A stretch of DNA of 64,000 bases from an uncultured Prevotellaceae bacterium (lineage in GTDB: Bacteria; Bacteroidota; Bacteroidia; Bacteroidales; Bacteroidaceae), in assembly GCA_946540735.1 (NCBI GenBank), contig CAMNIN010000008.1, forward strand, positions 30,063 through 94,062. The letters run 5' to 3'. Below, one piece after another: positions 26,906-36,610 of this stretch. The position numbers and the translations under genes are program-made. The notes beneath the pieces were generated by a model. It ran no database searches. It was not told the origin of the DNA and was given only the letters and a program-made list of their open reading frames with translations. Position 1 is the stretch's first letter. Every line of letters begins with the position of its first letter.

Positions 26906-27937
26906 ATGCTGGTGATCGTCAGAAACCATAAGGAATATGGTCCTTACGACGAGGACAAGGTGCTGGAATATGTCAGCAACGGTACGGTGGTGATGCACGA
27001 CGTGGCCCGTGACACTCTCACGGGTGAAGTGGCCACGGTGGGCACCTTTCTCAAGCGATTCGGCGTGAAACCGAAAGTGGCCCACGAGGGGAGCCTGGTG
27101 AGTCAACTGGGCAAGATCGGCAGCGACCTTATTTTCCCCAAGGAGAGTTTCGCACAGAAGGAGTGGCTCAAGGACAAGAGGCTGCTGGTGCTCTTCGTCG
27201 TCGGACTGTTTCCCACGGTGATGCTGCTCATGCCCATGCCTGAGATCGGCGTGTTTTATTTCATGGCACTCTATTTCTCCTGCATCTGGGGACTTTTCTT
27301 CTATTATTTCTTCAAGACTCCGCAGGTGACGCTGCGCACCACGGTGACGGTATTCTTCATCACCCAGCTCTTCGTCTTCATCGTATGGGATATCTTCGGG
27401 CTGGTGAGGTTTAATCCCTTCTATGCGCTGACGCAGGCCCCGTTCCCGATAGACCTGCTCGGTTTTGTCTTCGGCGTGGGTGTCACCGAGGAACTGGGCA
27501 AGATGGTGCCCCTGCTCATCATCTGCCACCGGGCCAAGGAACCGATACTCCCGCGTACCTTAGTTTATTACGGACTGATGGCGGGTATCGCTTTCGGCGT
27601 GTTCGAAGGGGTGCAATACCAGGTCACGGTCAATGCCCAGCTGGATTACACCTCGGCGTTCTACAGCAATATCGCGCGGCTCACCAGCTTGCCTTTCCTC
27701 CATGCGATATGGTGTGCCATAGCTGGTTATTTCGTGGCTTACGCCAATCTTTACCCACGCTATCGCAGGTCGCTCTATTTCCTGGCCCTGGCCATCCCTG
27801 CCACGCTGCATGGTCTTTACGACACCTTCTGCCAGAGTTCGATCATCCTGGCCGTGGCGCTCTCCTTCATCGGTGTCATCTTGCTCATGGCTTACCTCAA
27901 GCGCAGCACCGACTACCGCACGCGCCTGAAAAAATAG
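26906..27937 (+). CDS. PrsW-family intramembrane protease with N-terminal GYF_2-like domain
   Basis: MLVIVRNHKEYGPYDEDKVLEYVSNGTV; GVTEELGKMVPLL, GIAFGVFEGVQYQ, FLHAIWCAIAGYF. Start at internal Met preferred. Confidence 0.82.
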   Translation: MLVIVRNHKEYGPYDEDKVLEYVSNGTVVMHDVARDTLTGEVATVGTFLKRFGVKPKVAHEGSLVSQLGKIGSDLIFPKESFAQKEWLKDKRLLVLFVVGLFPTVMLLMPMPEIGVFYFMALYFSCIWGLFFYYFFKTPQVTLRTTVTVFFITQLFVFIVWDIFGLVRFNPFYALTQAPFPIDLLGFVFGVGVTEELGKMVPLLIICHRAKEPILPRTLVYYGLMAGIAFGVFEGVQYQVTVNAQLDYTSAFYSNIARLTSLPFLHAIWCAIAGYFVAYANLYPRYRRSLYFLALAIPATLHGLYDTFCQSSIILAVALSFIGVILLMAYLKRSTDYRTRLKK

Positions 27938-27959
27938 CCTGCAGAATGAGCCGTTCGCC

Positions 27960-27989
27960 AAAAAAAGAGACGCCACAGCGTGGCGTCTC
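27960..27989 (-). terminator. Perfect-palindrome intrinsic terminator for the minus-strand gene at 28020
   Basis: Minus strand: GAGACGCCAC-GCT-GTGGCGTCTC followed by TTTTTTT; 10-bp stem. Confidence 0.85.
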
Positions 27990-28019
27990 CCTGTCGAGTG
28001 ATCCGTATTCAGTGTGACG

Positions 28020-28394
28020 TCAAAGAGCCTCGCCAAACTGCACGATAAGGTTGCGGTATCGCTTGGCAAACTCCTGCTTCGTGATCTCATTGCCACTCTC
28101 GTCAAAGAGTTTGATCTCCTCGGCCTTGTCCTTCGTGGCATAGGTGCGCTCAGCGGCCACCTGTCCGTTCTCATGTGTGAGGATGATCTTCATCTTACGG
28201 CCGTCTTTCATCTCCACACACTGGCGATGGGCTTCATCCCAGATCTCGCCCGTAAAAGTGCTGTCGTCGTTGACAATCAGTTCGTGGCCGTTTTTCTCCA
28301 GCACTTCGTCTTTCTCGAATGTGGCCTGTTTCTTACAGGATACGCACAGCATCACGCCAGCGCATGTCATCAAATAAACTATCTTTCTCATCAT
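28020..28394 (-). CDS. Hypothetical lipoprotein
   Basis: MMRKIVYLMTCAGVMLCVSC lipobox. Confidence 0.75.
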   Translation of the reverse strand: MMRKIVYLMTCAGVMLCVSCKKQATFEKDEVLEKNGHELIVNDDSTFTGEIWDEAHRQCVEMKDGRKMKIILTHENGQVAAERTYATKDKAEEIKLFDESGNEITKQEFAKRYRNLIVQFGEAL

Positions 28395-28413
28395 ATTGTT
28401 TTTTTTCGATATG

Positions 28414-29163
28414 TCATTTTATTTCCAGTTCTACCGGACAGTGGTCGGAACCGAGGATGCCCGTATGGATCTTGGCATCGACGATCTGAGGGGCGAGCCG
28501 CTGCGACACCAGGAAATAGTCGATGCGCCAGCCGGCGTTCTTCTCGCGAGCCTTGAAGCGGTATGACCACCACGAATAAGTCACTTGGTCGGGGTAGAGG
28601 CTGCGGAACGTGTCGGTGAAGCCGGATTGGAGCAAAAGGCTGAATTTCGCACGCTCCTCATCGGTGAAGCCAGCGTTGCGGCGGTTGGTCTTGGGGTTTT
28701 TGAGGTCGATCTCCTCATGGGCCACGTTGAGGTCGCCGCACACGACGACGGGTTTCTTGGAGTCGAGCTGCAGCAAGTATGCGCGGAAATCGTCCTCCCA
28801 CTTCATGCGGTAGTCGAGGCGGCGCAGGCCGTCCTGGGAGTTGGGCACATAGACCGTCACCAGATAGAAATCCGCCATCTCGAGGGTGATTACCCGGCCC
28901 TCGTGGTCGTGCTCCTCGATCCCCATGCCATAGGTCACGCTCAGCGGTGTGTGGCGGGTGTAGATGGCCGTACCGGAGTAGCCTTTCTTCTCTGCGTAGT
29001 TCCAGTATGATGTGTATCCCTCGAAGTCCAGGTCGAGCTGTCCTTCCTGCATCTTGGTCTCCTGCAAGCAGAAGAAATCGGCGTCAAGGGCTTTGAAGGA
29101 ATCCTCAAAGCCCTTTGACGCACAGGCGCGTAGCCCATTCACGTTCCATGAAATGAATTTCAT
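28414..29163 (-). CDS. xth: Exodeoxyribonuclease III
   Basis: [62 protein letters not shown]. Confidence 0.96.
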   Translation of the reverse strand: MKFISWNVNGLRACASKGFEDSFKALDADFFCLQETKMQEGQLDLDFEGYTSYWNYAEKKGYSGTAIYTRHTPLSVTYGMGIEEHDHEGRVITLEMADFYLVTVYVPNSQDGLRRLDYRMKWEDDFRAYLLQLDSKKPVVVCGDLNVAHEEIDLKNPKTNRRNAGFTDEERAKFSLLLQSGFTDTFRSLYPDQVTYSWWSYRFKAREKNAGWRIDYFLVSQRLAPQIVDAKIHTGILGSDHCPVELEIK

Positions 29164-29204
29164 ACTTATTGTTTTCGCGGGGGATGGATGTCGTCCCTCG
29201 TCGG

Positions 29205-29861
29205 TTATGCTTTCTCGCCTTTGAGGAAGAAGACGCGGTTCACGTAGTACTTGCTTCCGTCGCAGGTGATGTTTTTCACCAGGAAGTAGGCCACCATCTG
29301 TCTGTTGTAGTACTCTCCTGTGGAATAATAAGTCATCGAGGCGTAATAGAATGACAAGGCGACGGTCATCTGGTAGTCGTATTCGATGTCGATCTCATGG
29401 GAGGTGTCGCCGAAATTGACGGTGAAATGCGACTTGTATTCTTTCGGGAGTACCCAGAAGGTGTAGTAGTTCTGGCTGTTGCTCTCGTTGACAAAGGGTT
29501 TCACGTCGGCGGTGATGCTCTGCGTGTCGGTGCTCTTGAGCAGCTGCTGCTTCAGTTCGGTGTTAGGCAGGCCGTGGGCAAGCACTTTCATTGGTAAGTT
29601 CCTCAGGGTCAGGGTAGAGTCGGATGCGAGGACGCTCCAGTCGATACCGCTGATGGAGTCGATGAGTTGGGTGGAGTCATTGGTGAAGAACACCTTTCCT
29701 GAGTAGATGGATTGCATGTCGGCGAGCTGTGCCAGCCTCTGCTGGGGTGTCAGGGGAGTGATGGTCTTCTTGTCGTTGTCGTCGTCGTCGTTGAGACATG
29801 AGGTGAACAGGAGGCCTGCTGTCAGGCAGAGCACAAACGTGAAAAGTTTTCTTGGTTTCAT
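29205..29861 (-). CDS. DUF4840-like lipoprotein
   Basis: Lipobox FTSC; overall resemblance to Bacteroidales DUF4840 proteins. Confidence 0.65.
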   Translation of the reverse strand: MKPRKLFTFVLCLTAGLLFTSCLNDDDDNDKKTITPLTPQQRLAQLADMQSIYSGKVFFTNDSTQLIDSISGIDWSVLASDSTLTLRNLPMKVLAHGLPNTELKQQLLKSTDTQSITADVKPFVNESNSQNYYTFWVLPKEYKSHFTVNFGDTSHEIDIEYDYQMTVALSFYYASMTYYSTGEYYNRQMVAYFLVKNITCDGSKYYVNRVFFLKGEKA

Positions 29862-29998
29862 TTCTTTCGATTTGGTTGATGTTTTTGATGGGGGAGTGCG
29901 CCGGCATCGTTGTCCCGCACTCTATCATCTTAAATGTGGCTGGTGTCGGAATCTTGCATCGCACCTGCCACTTTTTTTCGTTTTTCTTTCGAAAAAAC

Positions 29999-30577
29999 TC
30001 ACTCCCGGAGCAGGTTCATGAACTCCTCGCGGGTTTTGGCTTGGTTGAACGCACCGCTGAACGCACTTGTCGTGGTGATAGAGTTCTGTTTCTCCACCCC
30101 CCTCATTTGCATGCACATGTGGCGGGCTTCCACCACCACCATCACGCCCATCGGATGGAGTGTCGACTGGATGCAGTCCATGATCTGCTGCGTGAGGCGT
30201 TCCTGCACCTGCAGGCGGTGGCTGTAGATGTCGACCACGCGGGCTATCTTGCTCAGGCCGGTGATATGCCCCTTGGGGATGTAAGCCACGTGGGCTTTGC
30301 CGTAGAAAGGCAGCATGTGGTGCTCACACATCGAGAAGAAATCGATGTCCTTGACGATCACCATTTGGTTGTAGGGTTCCTCGAAAAGGGCGTCGGTCAG
30401 CACTTTGTGCGGATCCTGGGTGTATCCCCGTGTCAGCACCTGCATGGCCTTGGCCACCCGGAGCGGGGTTTTCTGGAGTCCTTCGCGCCCGGGATCTTCT
30501 CCCAGGAGGCGGAGGATGTCATGATAGTGTTGAGAGAGTTCTTCGAGCCCCTCTCGGTATTCTGGTTCTGTATTCAT
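29999..30577 (-). CDS. folE: GTP cyclohydrolase I
   Basis: [48 protein letters not shown]. Confidence 0.96.
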   Translation of the reverse strand: MNTEPEYREGLEELSQHYHDILRLLGEDPGREGLQKTPLRVAKAMQVLTRGYTQDPHKVLTDALFEEPYNQMVIVKDIDFFSMCEHHMLPFYGKAHVAYIPKGHITGLSKIARVVDIYSHRLQVQERLTQQIMDCIQSTLHPMGVMVVVEARHMCMQMRGVEKQNSITTTSAFSGAFNQAKTREEFMNLLRE

Positions 30578-30593
30578 GCGGATGGAAGGTCGG

Positions 30594-31292
30594 TTATCTG
30601 TTGACGGTGATGAAAGTCTTGATCACACTGGCGTTCTTATAGCCCAGTTTCTTGACTTTCTTGAGGGTGTTGTTGGCATCTTCCTGTCGGCGGAAATTGC
30701 CGAAGCGGCAGCACCAGCGGGGTGAATAGAAGTGGACGTATACCGGTTGGCCGGGCATGTCGACCTTGATCTTGGCGCCGAACTCCTTGGCTTTGGCGCG
30801 GTCGTCGCGGGTGTTGCCGCCGGCGAACACCTGGATGCGGTAGCCCGACACCTTCTTGCTGTTGCTCATCACTTTCAGCTGTGTGCCGCTCAGGGTGGGA
30901 TTCTCCTCGAACTCCTTCATCTTCTGCTCGCGGAACGCCTGGCGCTTCTTGCGCTCCCGCTCGCGGCGGGCCTTGTCGCGCTCCTCGTCCTCACGAGAAC
31001 TGACGTTGTCGCGCTGGCTCCGTGACTCGGAGCGGTTTTCGGTGCGGGATGACTCTTGCCGGGCGGCCGACTTGGTATCTTGTCTTGACTTGTCTTCACG
31101 GTTGGATTTGCCCGTCTCTTCCTTCTGTTTGCCGGAGCCGTTGACGAGCTTGCTGATGTCATCGCTCTGTTTCACGGAGACAGAGCCTTTGCCCTTCTCG
31201 CCGTTCTGCAGGTGGTCCAGGAACGACTGGGCTTGGATGGGGGCTGCCATACATACTGCCGCAGCCAGGGCGGTGATGATTCTTCTCATCAT
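30594..31292 (-). CDS. SPOR domain-containing protein
   Basis: Signal peptide, charged linker, C-terminal [26 protein letters not shown]...[34 protein letters not shown]. Confidence 0.87.
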   Translation of the reverse strand: MMRRIITALAAAVCMAAPIQAQSFLDHLQNGEKGKGSVSVKQSDDISKLVNGSGKQKEETGKSNREDKSRQDTKSAARQESSRTENRSESRSQRDNVSSREDEERDKARRERERKKRQAFREQKMKEFEENPTLSGTQLKVMSNSKKVSGYRIQVFAGGNTRDDRAKAKEFGAKIKVDMPGQPVYVHFYSPRWCCRFGNFRRQEDANNTLKKVKKLGYKNASVIKTFITVNR

Positions 31293-31363
31293 GATGTGGG
31301 GTTTGATGTTGGGTGAAAAACCGCCGTGCGGACGCCTTGAGTCCGCACGGCAGGGGATGCGGC

Positions 31364-32122
31364 TTATTTCCAGGCGTCGATGATGCCTTTGAAGTCGGCT
31401 GCCTTCAGGGAGGCTCCACCGATCAGGCCACCGTCGATGTCGGGTTTGGCAAACAGTTCGCGGGCATTGCCGGGCTTGCAGCTGCCACCATAGAGGATGG
31501 AGGTGGCGTCGGCCACTTCTGCACCGTATTTGTCGGCCACCACGCTGCGGATGAAGGCGTGGATTTCCTCTGCCTGCTCGGCAGTGGCGGTCTTGCCGGT
31601 TCCGATGGCCCAGATGGGCTCGTAGGCGATGACGATATTGGCGAACTCCTCAGCTGTGAGGTTGAAGACGCTGCCCTCGAGTTCTGCCTTCACCACCTCG
31701 TTCTGCTTGTTGGCCTCGCGCTCCTCCAGGCTCTCACCGATGCAGAAGATCACTTTCAGACCGTTCTTCAGGGCGAGTTTCACTTTCTCTTTGAGGATCT
31801 CCGGAGTCTCGGCATAGTACTCGCGGCGCTCGGAGTGGCCCAGGATCACGTATTGTGCGCCTGTGCTCTTTACCATCTCTGCGGACACCTCGCCCGTGTA
31901 AGCTCCTTTCTCCTTGTCGGCGCAGTTCTCTGCTCCGAGGCCGATGATGTCCTGGTTGAGGAACTGTGCGATGCTGGCCAAGTGGATGAATGGTGTGCAG
32001 ATCACCACGCCACAGTTGGGCTTCTCAGCAGTGAGGGTCTCGTTGAGCTCTTTTGCCAGAGCGATACCGTCTTGCAGGTTCATGTTCATTTTCCAGTTGC
32101 CTGCTACAATTTTCTTTCTCAT
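31364..32122 (-). CDS. tpiA: Triosephosphate isomerase
   Basis: [43 protein letters not shown]. Confidence 0.98.
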   Translation of the reverse strand: MRKKIVAGNWKMNMNLQDGIALAKELNETLTAEKPNCGVVICTPFIHLASIAQFLNQDIIGLGAENCADKEKGAYTGEVSAEMVKSTGAQYVILGHSERREYYAETPEILKEKVKLALKNGLKVIFCIGESLEEREANKQNEVVKAELEGSVFNLTAEEFANIVIAYEPIWAIGTGKTATAEQAEEIHAFIRSVVADKYGAEVADATSILYGGSCKPGNARELFAKPDIDGGLIGGASLKAADFKGIIDAWK

Positions 32123-32194
32123 TTTTTACTTTTTTTATTTGATGTGTTAAAAATAACTGTTTTCTTTCTCTTGGGGACGCTATTATTTTTGTCC

Positions 32195-32687
32195 GGGAGA
32201 CGCCCCGGTGTGACGTCTCTACTTTTTTTGTTGTTTTTGGGAGACGCCCCGATGTGACGTCTCTACTTTTGTGGTTTTGGGAGACGTGCCAGTGTGACGT
32301 CTCTACTTTTTTTGTTGTTTTTGGGAGACGCCCCGATGTGACGTCTCTACTCTTGTGTTGTTTTTGGGAGACGCCCCAGTGTGACGTCTCTACTATTTTT
32401 GTTTTTGGGAGACGCCCCGATGTGACGTCTCTACTTTTGTTGTTTTTTGGGAGACGTGCCGGTGTGACGTCTCTACTTTTTTTGTTTTGGGAGACGCCCC
32501 AGTGTGACGTCTCTACTCTTGTGTTGTTTTTGGGAGACGCCCCAGTGTGACGTCTCTACTATTTTTGTTTTTGGGAGACGCCCCGATGTGACGTCTCTAC
32601 TTTTTTTGTTTTTTGGGGGAGACGCCCCGATGTGACGTCTCTACTCTTGTGTTGTTTTTGGGAGACGTGCCGGTGTGACGTCTCTAC
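32195..32687. repeat. 12-copy tandem array of the 28-bp palindromic repeat GGGAGACGCCCCGATGTGACGTCTCTAC with T-rich spacers
   Basis: Twelve copies counted by eye, period ~40-44 bp; three copies (3, 7, 12) carry the GAGACGTGCC variant. Confidence 0.93.
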
Positions 32688-33970
32688 TTTTGTGGTGCGC
32701 GGCTCTTCGGGGCCGTGAACCTTTTGTAGACGGCCCATAGGCGGTCGACGAGGGTCAGGGCGAACAGCGGAAGCACAAACCACAACAGGATCTTGATGAT
32801 CTTGCTGGCGGTCTCGTCGGGCGGCATCTGTCCTATCTCGATCTGCTCCAGACGTCCGGTGAGCTGACTGGCGTCGGGCAGGAAGTTGTGGCTCCATTTG
32901 CGGTAGACCACACCGTCGTGCAGCAGCAGCAGTCCAGGATTGCTTCGGATTATGGTCTTCAGGGTGGTGGCATCGGTCGTGCAGAAGGGGTATTCTGCTC
33001 CTGTGAGGTCGCTCCACCGCTCAATGCCTTTCTCGCCACTGGCTGTGAGGCAATAGAATCGGTAGTCGTTATCCTGGCAGTATTCGAAGATTTGATCGAT
33101 GTTGCCGAAGCCACTGTCGTCGGCGTGCTCCAAATAGGGTGAGATCAGCAGGAAGGTATAGCCGGAATCGCCTATCACGTCGTCGGTGATGTCGTCGCCC
33201 TCCGAGGTCTCTATCGAGAAATCATGGATGGGGGGTACATAGCCCTCGCTTGTCTGCACCGTGCGGCTGTCGACGAACGTCCAGGTGGAGTCGGGGTAGT
33301 CGGCGAGGGTGAACTCGCGCTGCACTCCGTCTTTCTCCAGGATGAAAGTGGTCTCAAACTGCGGTTGGGCGGCAGAGTCGGGGATCTCCATCCCTTTCCT
33401 CAGATCGCTGCCCACATGGTAGGGCCGGAAGTCGAACAGCGGCAGGTCGTAGAGGCAATAGACGCTGGAGAGGATCACAAACAGCAAGGTGTAGTTGATC
33501 ACTATCCATTGGTTGGTCTTCGAGACAAACCTCACCATGGCCAGCGGGCGCCAGCACAGCACGATGGATGCGGCCAGCAGGACGACGTTCTTGGCGAACG
33601 TCTGTGCGTTGGTCAGCACGATGGCATCGCCAAAACAGCCACAATCGCTGATCGGATTGAATATCCAAAGCCAGGCGGAGATGACCGTCATCACCATCAT
33701 CAGCGCCAACACCAGTTTGGTCACTGTGCGGCGGTGGATGGCAAACAGCAGAAACAAGCCCAGGCTGAACTCGATGGCCGACAGTACCACGGAAGCCCCT
33801 AGCGTCGTCCAGTCGGGAAAGATGCCGTCCATCGAGAGCGCCGTGAGGTAGTCCTGTATCTTATACTGCGTGCCCAGCGGGTCGATGGCTTTCACATACC
33901 CCGAAAGGATCAGGGTCGGTGCTACCACGAAGCGGCACAGATTGACGATGATGCGGGATAGCTTACTCAC
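32684..33970 (-). CDS. DoxX-like / BT_3928-family membrane protein
   Basis: RFVVAPTLILSGYVKAIDPLGTQYKIQDYLTAL; multiple TM segments; Bacteroidales order next to DUF1599 and tpiA. Confidence 0.82.
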   Translation of the reverse strand: MSKLSRIIVNLCRFVVAPTLILSGYVKAIDPLGTQYKIQDYLTALSMDGIFPDWTTLGASVVLSAIEFSLGLFLLFAIHRRTVTKLVLALMMVMTVISAWLWIFNPISDCGCFGDAIVLTNAQTFAKNVVLLAASIVLCWRPLAMVRFVSKTNQWIVINYTLLFVILSSVYCLYDLPLFDFRPYHVGSDLRKGMEIPDSAAQPQFETTFILEKDGVQREFTLADYPDSTWTFVDSRTVQTSEGYVPPIHDFSIETSEGDDITDDVIGDSGYTFLLISPYLEHADDSGFGNIDQIFEYCQDNDYRFYCLTASGEKGIERWSDLTGAEYPFCTTDATTLKTIIRSNPGLLLLHDGVVYRKWSHNFLPDASQLTGRLEQIEIGQMPPDETASKIIKILLWFVLPLFALTLVDRLWAVYKRFTAPKSRAPQK

Positions 33971-34511
33971 TGAGTTTGATGATGCCGAAGATGGCGTAGT
34001 TGATAATGTCCATATAATTGGCGTCGATACCTTCTGAGACGAGGGTCTCGCCTTCCAGGTCCTCGATCTCCTTCACACGCTGGATTTTGGTGAGGATGAA
34101 ATCAGTGTAACTGCTCACACGCATGCCGCGCCAAGCCTCTCCATAGTCGTGGTTCTTGCGAAGCATCAGTTGCAACGACTCGTCGGCATACTGGTCGTAG
34201 AGTGCCATGGCCTCCTCAGAACTGATGTCGGTGGTGTCGCTGTAGCCCTTGGCGATCTGGATCAGGCCCACCAGACCATAGTTGACCAGGGCGATGAACT
34301 CAGGGCGGATGCCTTCGCCTACCAGCGATGTGTGCTTCACCTCCAGGGAGCGGATCCGCATGGCTTTGATGAACAACTGGTCGGTGAGAGAGGATGGGCG
34401 GAGTATGCGCCATGAGGCACCATAGTCGTGAAGTTTCTTCTCAAACAAGGTCCTGCACTCGGCAAGGGCTTCGCGGAATTGCTTCTCTGTCTTGTTGGCT
34501 TGCTGTGACAT
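33963..34511 (-). CDS. DUF1599-like protein
   Basis: Duplicated KLHDYGASWRILR / KNHDYGEAWRGMRVSS motif; overlaps the DoxX-like gene start. Confidence 0.82.
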   Translation of the reverse strand: MSQQANKTEKQFREALAECRTLFEKKLHDYGASWRILRPSSLTDQLFIKAMRIRSLEVKHTSLVGEGIRPEFIALVNYGLVGLIQIAKGYSDTTDISSEEAMALYDQYADESLQLMLRKNHDYGEAWRGMRVSSYTDFILTKIQRVKEIEDLEGETLVSEGIDANYMDIINYAIFGIIKLSE

Positions 34512-34688
34512 GTCTCGGTTTCTTGATGTGCTGTTTTCGCTTTACACGGTGCAAAAGTACGCATTTTTGATGAATCATACAAAAATCAAACATTAATATG
34601 TGTTATAATATAGGTCTGACGCTATCGCGTCGAAGTTACTGCCTCTCGGAAAAGGCCAAATAAATTTGGCTTTTCGCTCGCTTATTCG

Positions 34689-34696
34689 TAACTTTG
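34689..34696 (+). promoter_or_regulatory. -7 element TAacTTTG
   Basis: TAnnTTTG match, 26 bp upstream of 34722. Confidence 0.5.
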
Positions 34697-34721
34697 CAGG
34701 TCCAAAAAGAAAAGCGGAATT

Positions 34722-36143
34722 ATGAAAGAACTCTCGGACACCGAACTGGCGCAACTCCTCGACAAAGATATTTTCCACCTGATTTCACAGACTGCTGACG
34801 AACTCGGTGTGGAGTGCTACGTCGTGGGAGGTTATGTGCGTGACCTCTTCCTCGAAAGGCCATCCAACGACATCGATGTGGTGGTCGTGGGCAGCGGCAT
34901 TGAGGTGGCTAAGGCCTTGAAGGAAAAGTTGGGCAAAAAGGCGCATCTATCTGTGTTCCGCAACTTTGGCACCGCACAGGTGAAGTATAGGGACACTGAA
35001 GTGGAGTTCGTGGGAGCACGGAAAGAGAGTTACCGGCACGATAGCCGGAAACCCATCGTCGAAGACGGTACTTTGGAGGATGACCAGAACCGAAGGGATT
35101 TCACCATCAATGCCATGGCCGTCTGCCTCAATGAGGGGCGATTCGGAGAACTGGTAGACCCTTTTGATGGCATCGGAGACCTGCTCTATGGATGTATACG
35201 CACGCCCCTCGATCCGAATGTCACCTTTTCCGATGACCCGTTGAGGATGATGAGGTGCATCCGTTTCGCCACCCAACTCAATTTCTACATCGACGAGGAT
35301 ACTTTCGAGGCCCTTGAGCGCAATGCGGAGCGCATCCGTATCATCAGTGGTGAGAGAATCGCTGATGAACTGAACAAAATCATGATGACCGCCACGCCCA
35401 GCAAGGGATTCGTCGATTTGCAGCGTTGCGGATTGCTCCAACTGATCATGCCTGAAATCGAACTCCTCGACGTGGTGGACACACGAAACGGAAGGGCTCA
35501 TAAAAACAATTTCTACCATACGCTGGAGGTGCTTGACAATATTTGTAAAAGAACGGACAATTTGTGGCTGAGATGGGCGGCTTTGCTGCATGATGTCGGC
35601 AAACCGAAGAGCAAGCGTTGGGATCCGGCCGTAGGATGGACTTTCCATAACCATAACATCATCGGAGCCAAGATGGTGCCAGAGATGTTCAGAAGGCTGA
35701 AGTTGCCCATGGACACGAAAATGAAGTATGTGCAGAAACTTGTGGAACTCCACATGAGACCTATCGTGATAGCCGACGAGGAGGTGACAGACAGCGCAGT
35801 GAGACGCCTGCTCAACGATGCCGGAGATGATATCGATGACCTCATGATGCTTTGCGAGGCCGATATTACCAGCAAGAACCAGATCCGTAAACAGCATTTC
35901 CTCGATAATTTCACTATTGTGAGAGAGAAACTGGAAGTGCTGAAACTCAAGGACTTCAAGCGCCTTTTTCAACCCTGTATCGATGGTACGGAAATCATGC
36001 AGATGTTCGGACTCCAACAGGGGCCGGAGGTGGGTGTCCTCAAGAAATACATCAAGGATGCCGTGCTTGATGGAAAAGTGGAGAATAACCCCGAAACCCT
36101 ACGGCAACTTCTTATTGAAAAATACCAACAAATGCAGGCTTGA
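34722..36143 (+). CDS. cca: CCA tRNA nucleotidyltransferase with HD domain
   Basis: YVVGGYVRDLFLERPSNDIDVVVVG, RRDFTINAMA, DPLRMMRCIRFATQL, LLHDVGKPKSK. Confidence 0.92.
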   Translation: MKELSDTELAQLLDKDIFHLISQTADELGVECYVVGGYVRDLFLERPSNDIDVVVVGSGIEVAKALKEKLGKKAHLSVFRNFGTAQVKYRDTEVEFVGARKESYRHDSRKPIVEDGTLEDDQNRRDFTINAMAVCLNEGRFGELVDPFDGIGDLLYGCIRTPLDPNVTFSDDPLRMMRCIRFATQLNFYIDEDTFEALERNAERIRIISGERIADELNKIMMTATPSKGFVDLQRCGLLQLIMPEIELLDVVDTRNGRAHKNNFYHTLEVLDNICKRTDNLWLRWAALLHDVGKPKSKRWDPAVGWTFHNHNIIGAKMVPEMFRRLKLPMDTKMKYVQKLVELHMRPIVIADEEVTDSAVRRLLNDAGDDIDDLMMLCEADITSKNQIRKQHFLDNFTIVREKLEVLKLKDFKRLFQPCIDGTEIMQMFGLQQGPEVGVLKKYIKDAVLDGKVENNPETLRQLLIEKYQQMQA

Positions 36144-36162
36144 ATTAAGCTGTTTTTCGGGG

Positions 36163-36302
36163 TTGTCGGAGTTATCGGAGTAATCGGAGGTTATCGGAGT
36201 AATCGGAATTATCGGAGTAATCGGAGGTTATCGGAATTATCGGAGTTATCGGAGTTATCGGAGTAATCGGAATAATCGGAGGATATCTGAGGTTATCGGA
36301 AT
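36163..36302. repeat. 9-bp tandem repeat (consensus TTATCGGAG/TAATCGGAG, ~15 units)
   Basis: Direct reading immediately downstream of the cca stop codon. Confidence 0.92.
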
Positions 36303-36430
36303 TACATTGGGTCATCGGGATTTGTAATCCGAAAAGCGCATTGCAAATGATTTTATTCTATGTGGTTGACTCCTTGGACAGAACAAGCGTCACCCCTTTT
36401 TGGGTGACGAGTTGCAAAATCCCACGGGAT

Positions 36431-36455
36431 GGAGATGCCACAATGTGACGTCTCT
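36431..36455. repeat. Degenerate copy of dispersed palindromic repeat
   Basis: ggagatgccacaatgtgacgtctct. Confidence 0.6.
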
Positions 36456-36532
36456 GCCTCTTGAGTGTCGGTAGGGTGGTGAATAATTGTTAAATATACA
36501 ATAAACACACATTATAACTAAAGAATTATATG

Positions 36533-36540
36533 TAATTTTG
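36533..36540 (+). promoter_or_regulatory. -7 element TAatTTTG of RND operon
   Basis: TAnnTTTG match upstream of 36611. Confidence 0.5.
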
Positions 36541-36610
36541 CATTCGGAAAAACCCAAATGGGCTTTTCAAGTTTTCTTTATTGATCATGATCAATCATTT
36601 ATTAATAGGT

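Noticed and set aside
32254-32550. 98-aa ORF MTSLLLWFWETCQCDVSTFFVVF...
   Set aside because: It is a translation of the palindromic repeat array; periodic CDVST/DVTSLL is a by-product of the repeat.
32195-32687. CRISPR array (regular 28-bp palindromic repeats)
   Set aside because: Spacers are only 11-17 bp, T/G low-complexity and partly repeated; no cas genes in the window; repeat belongs to a dispersed family.
34947-36017. 356-aa minus-strand ORF
   Set aside because: Antisense to the CCA nucleotidyltransferase gene; no domain.
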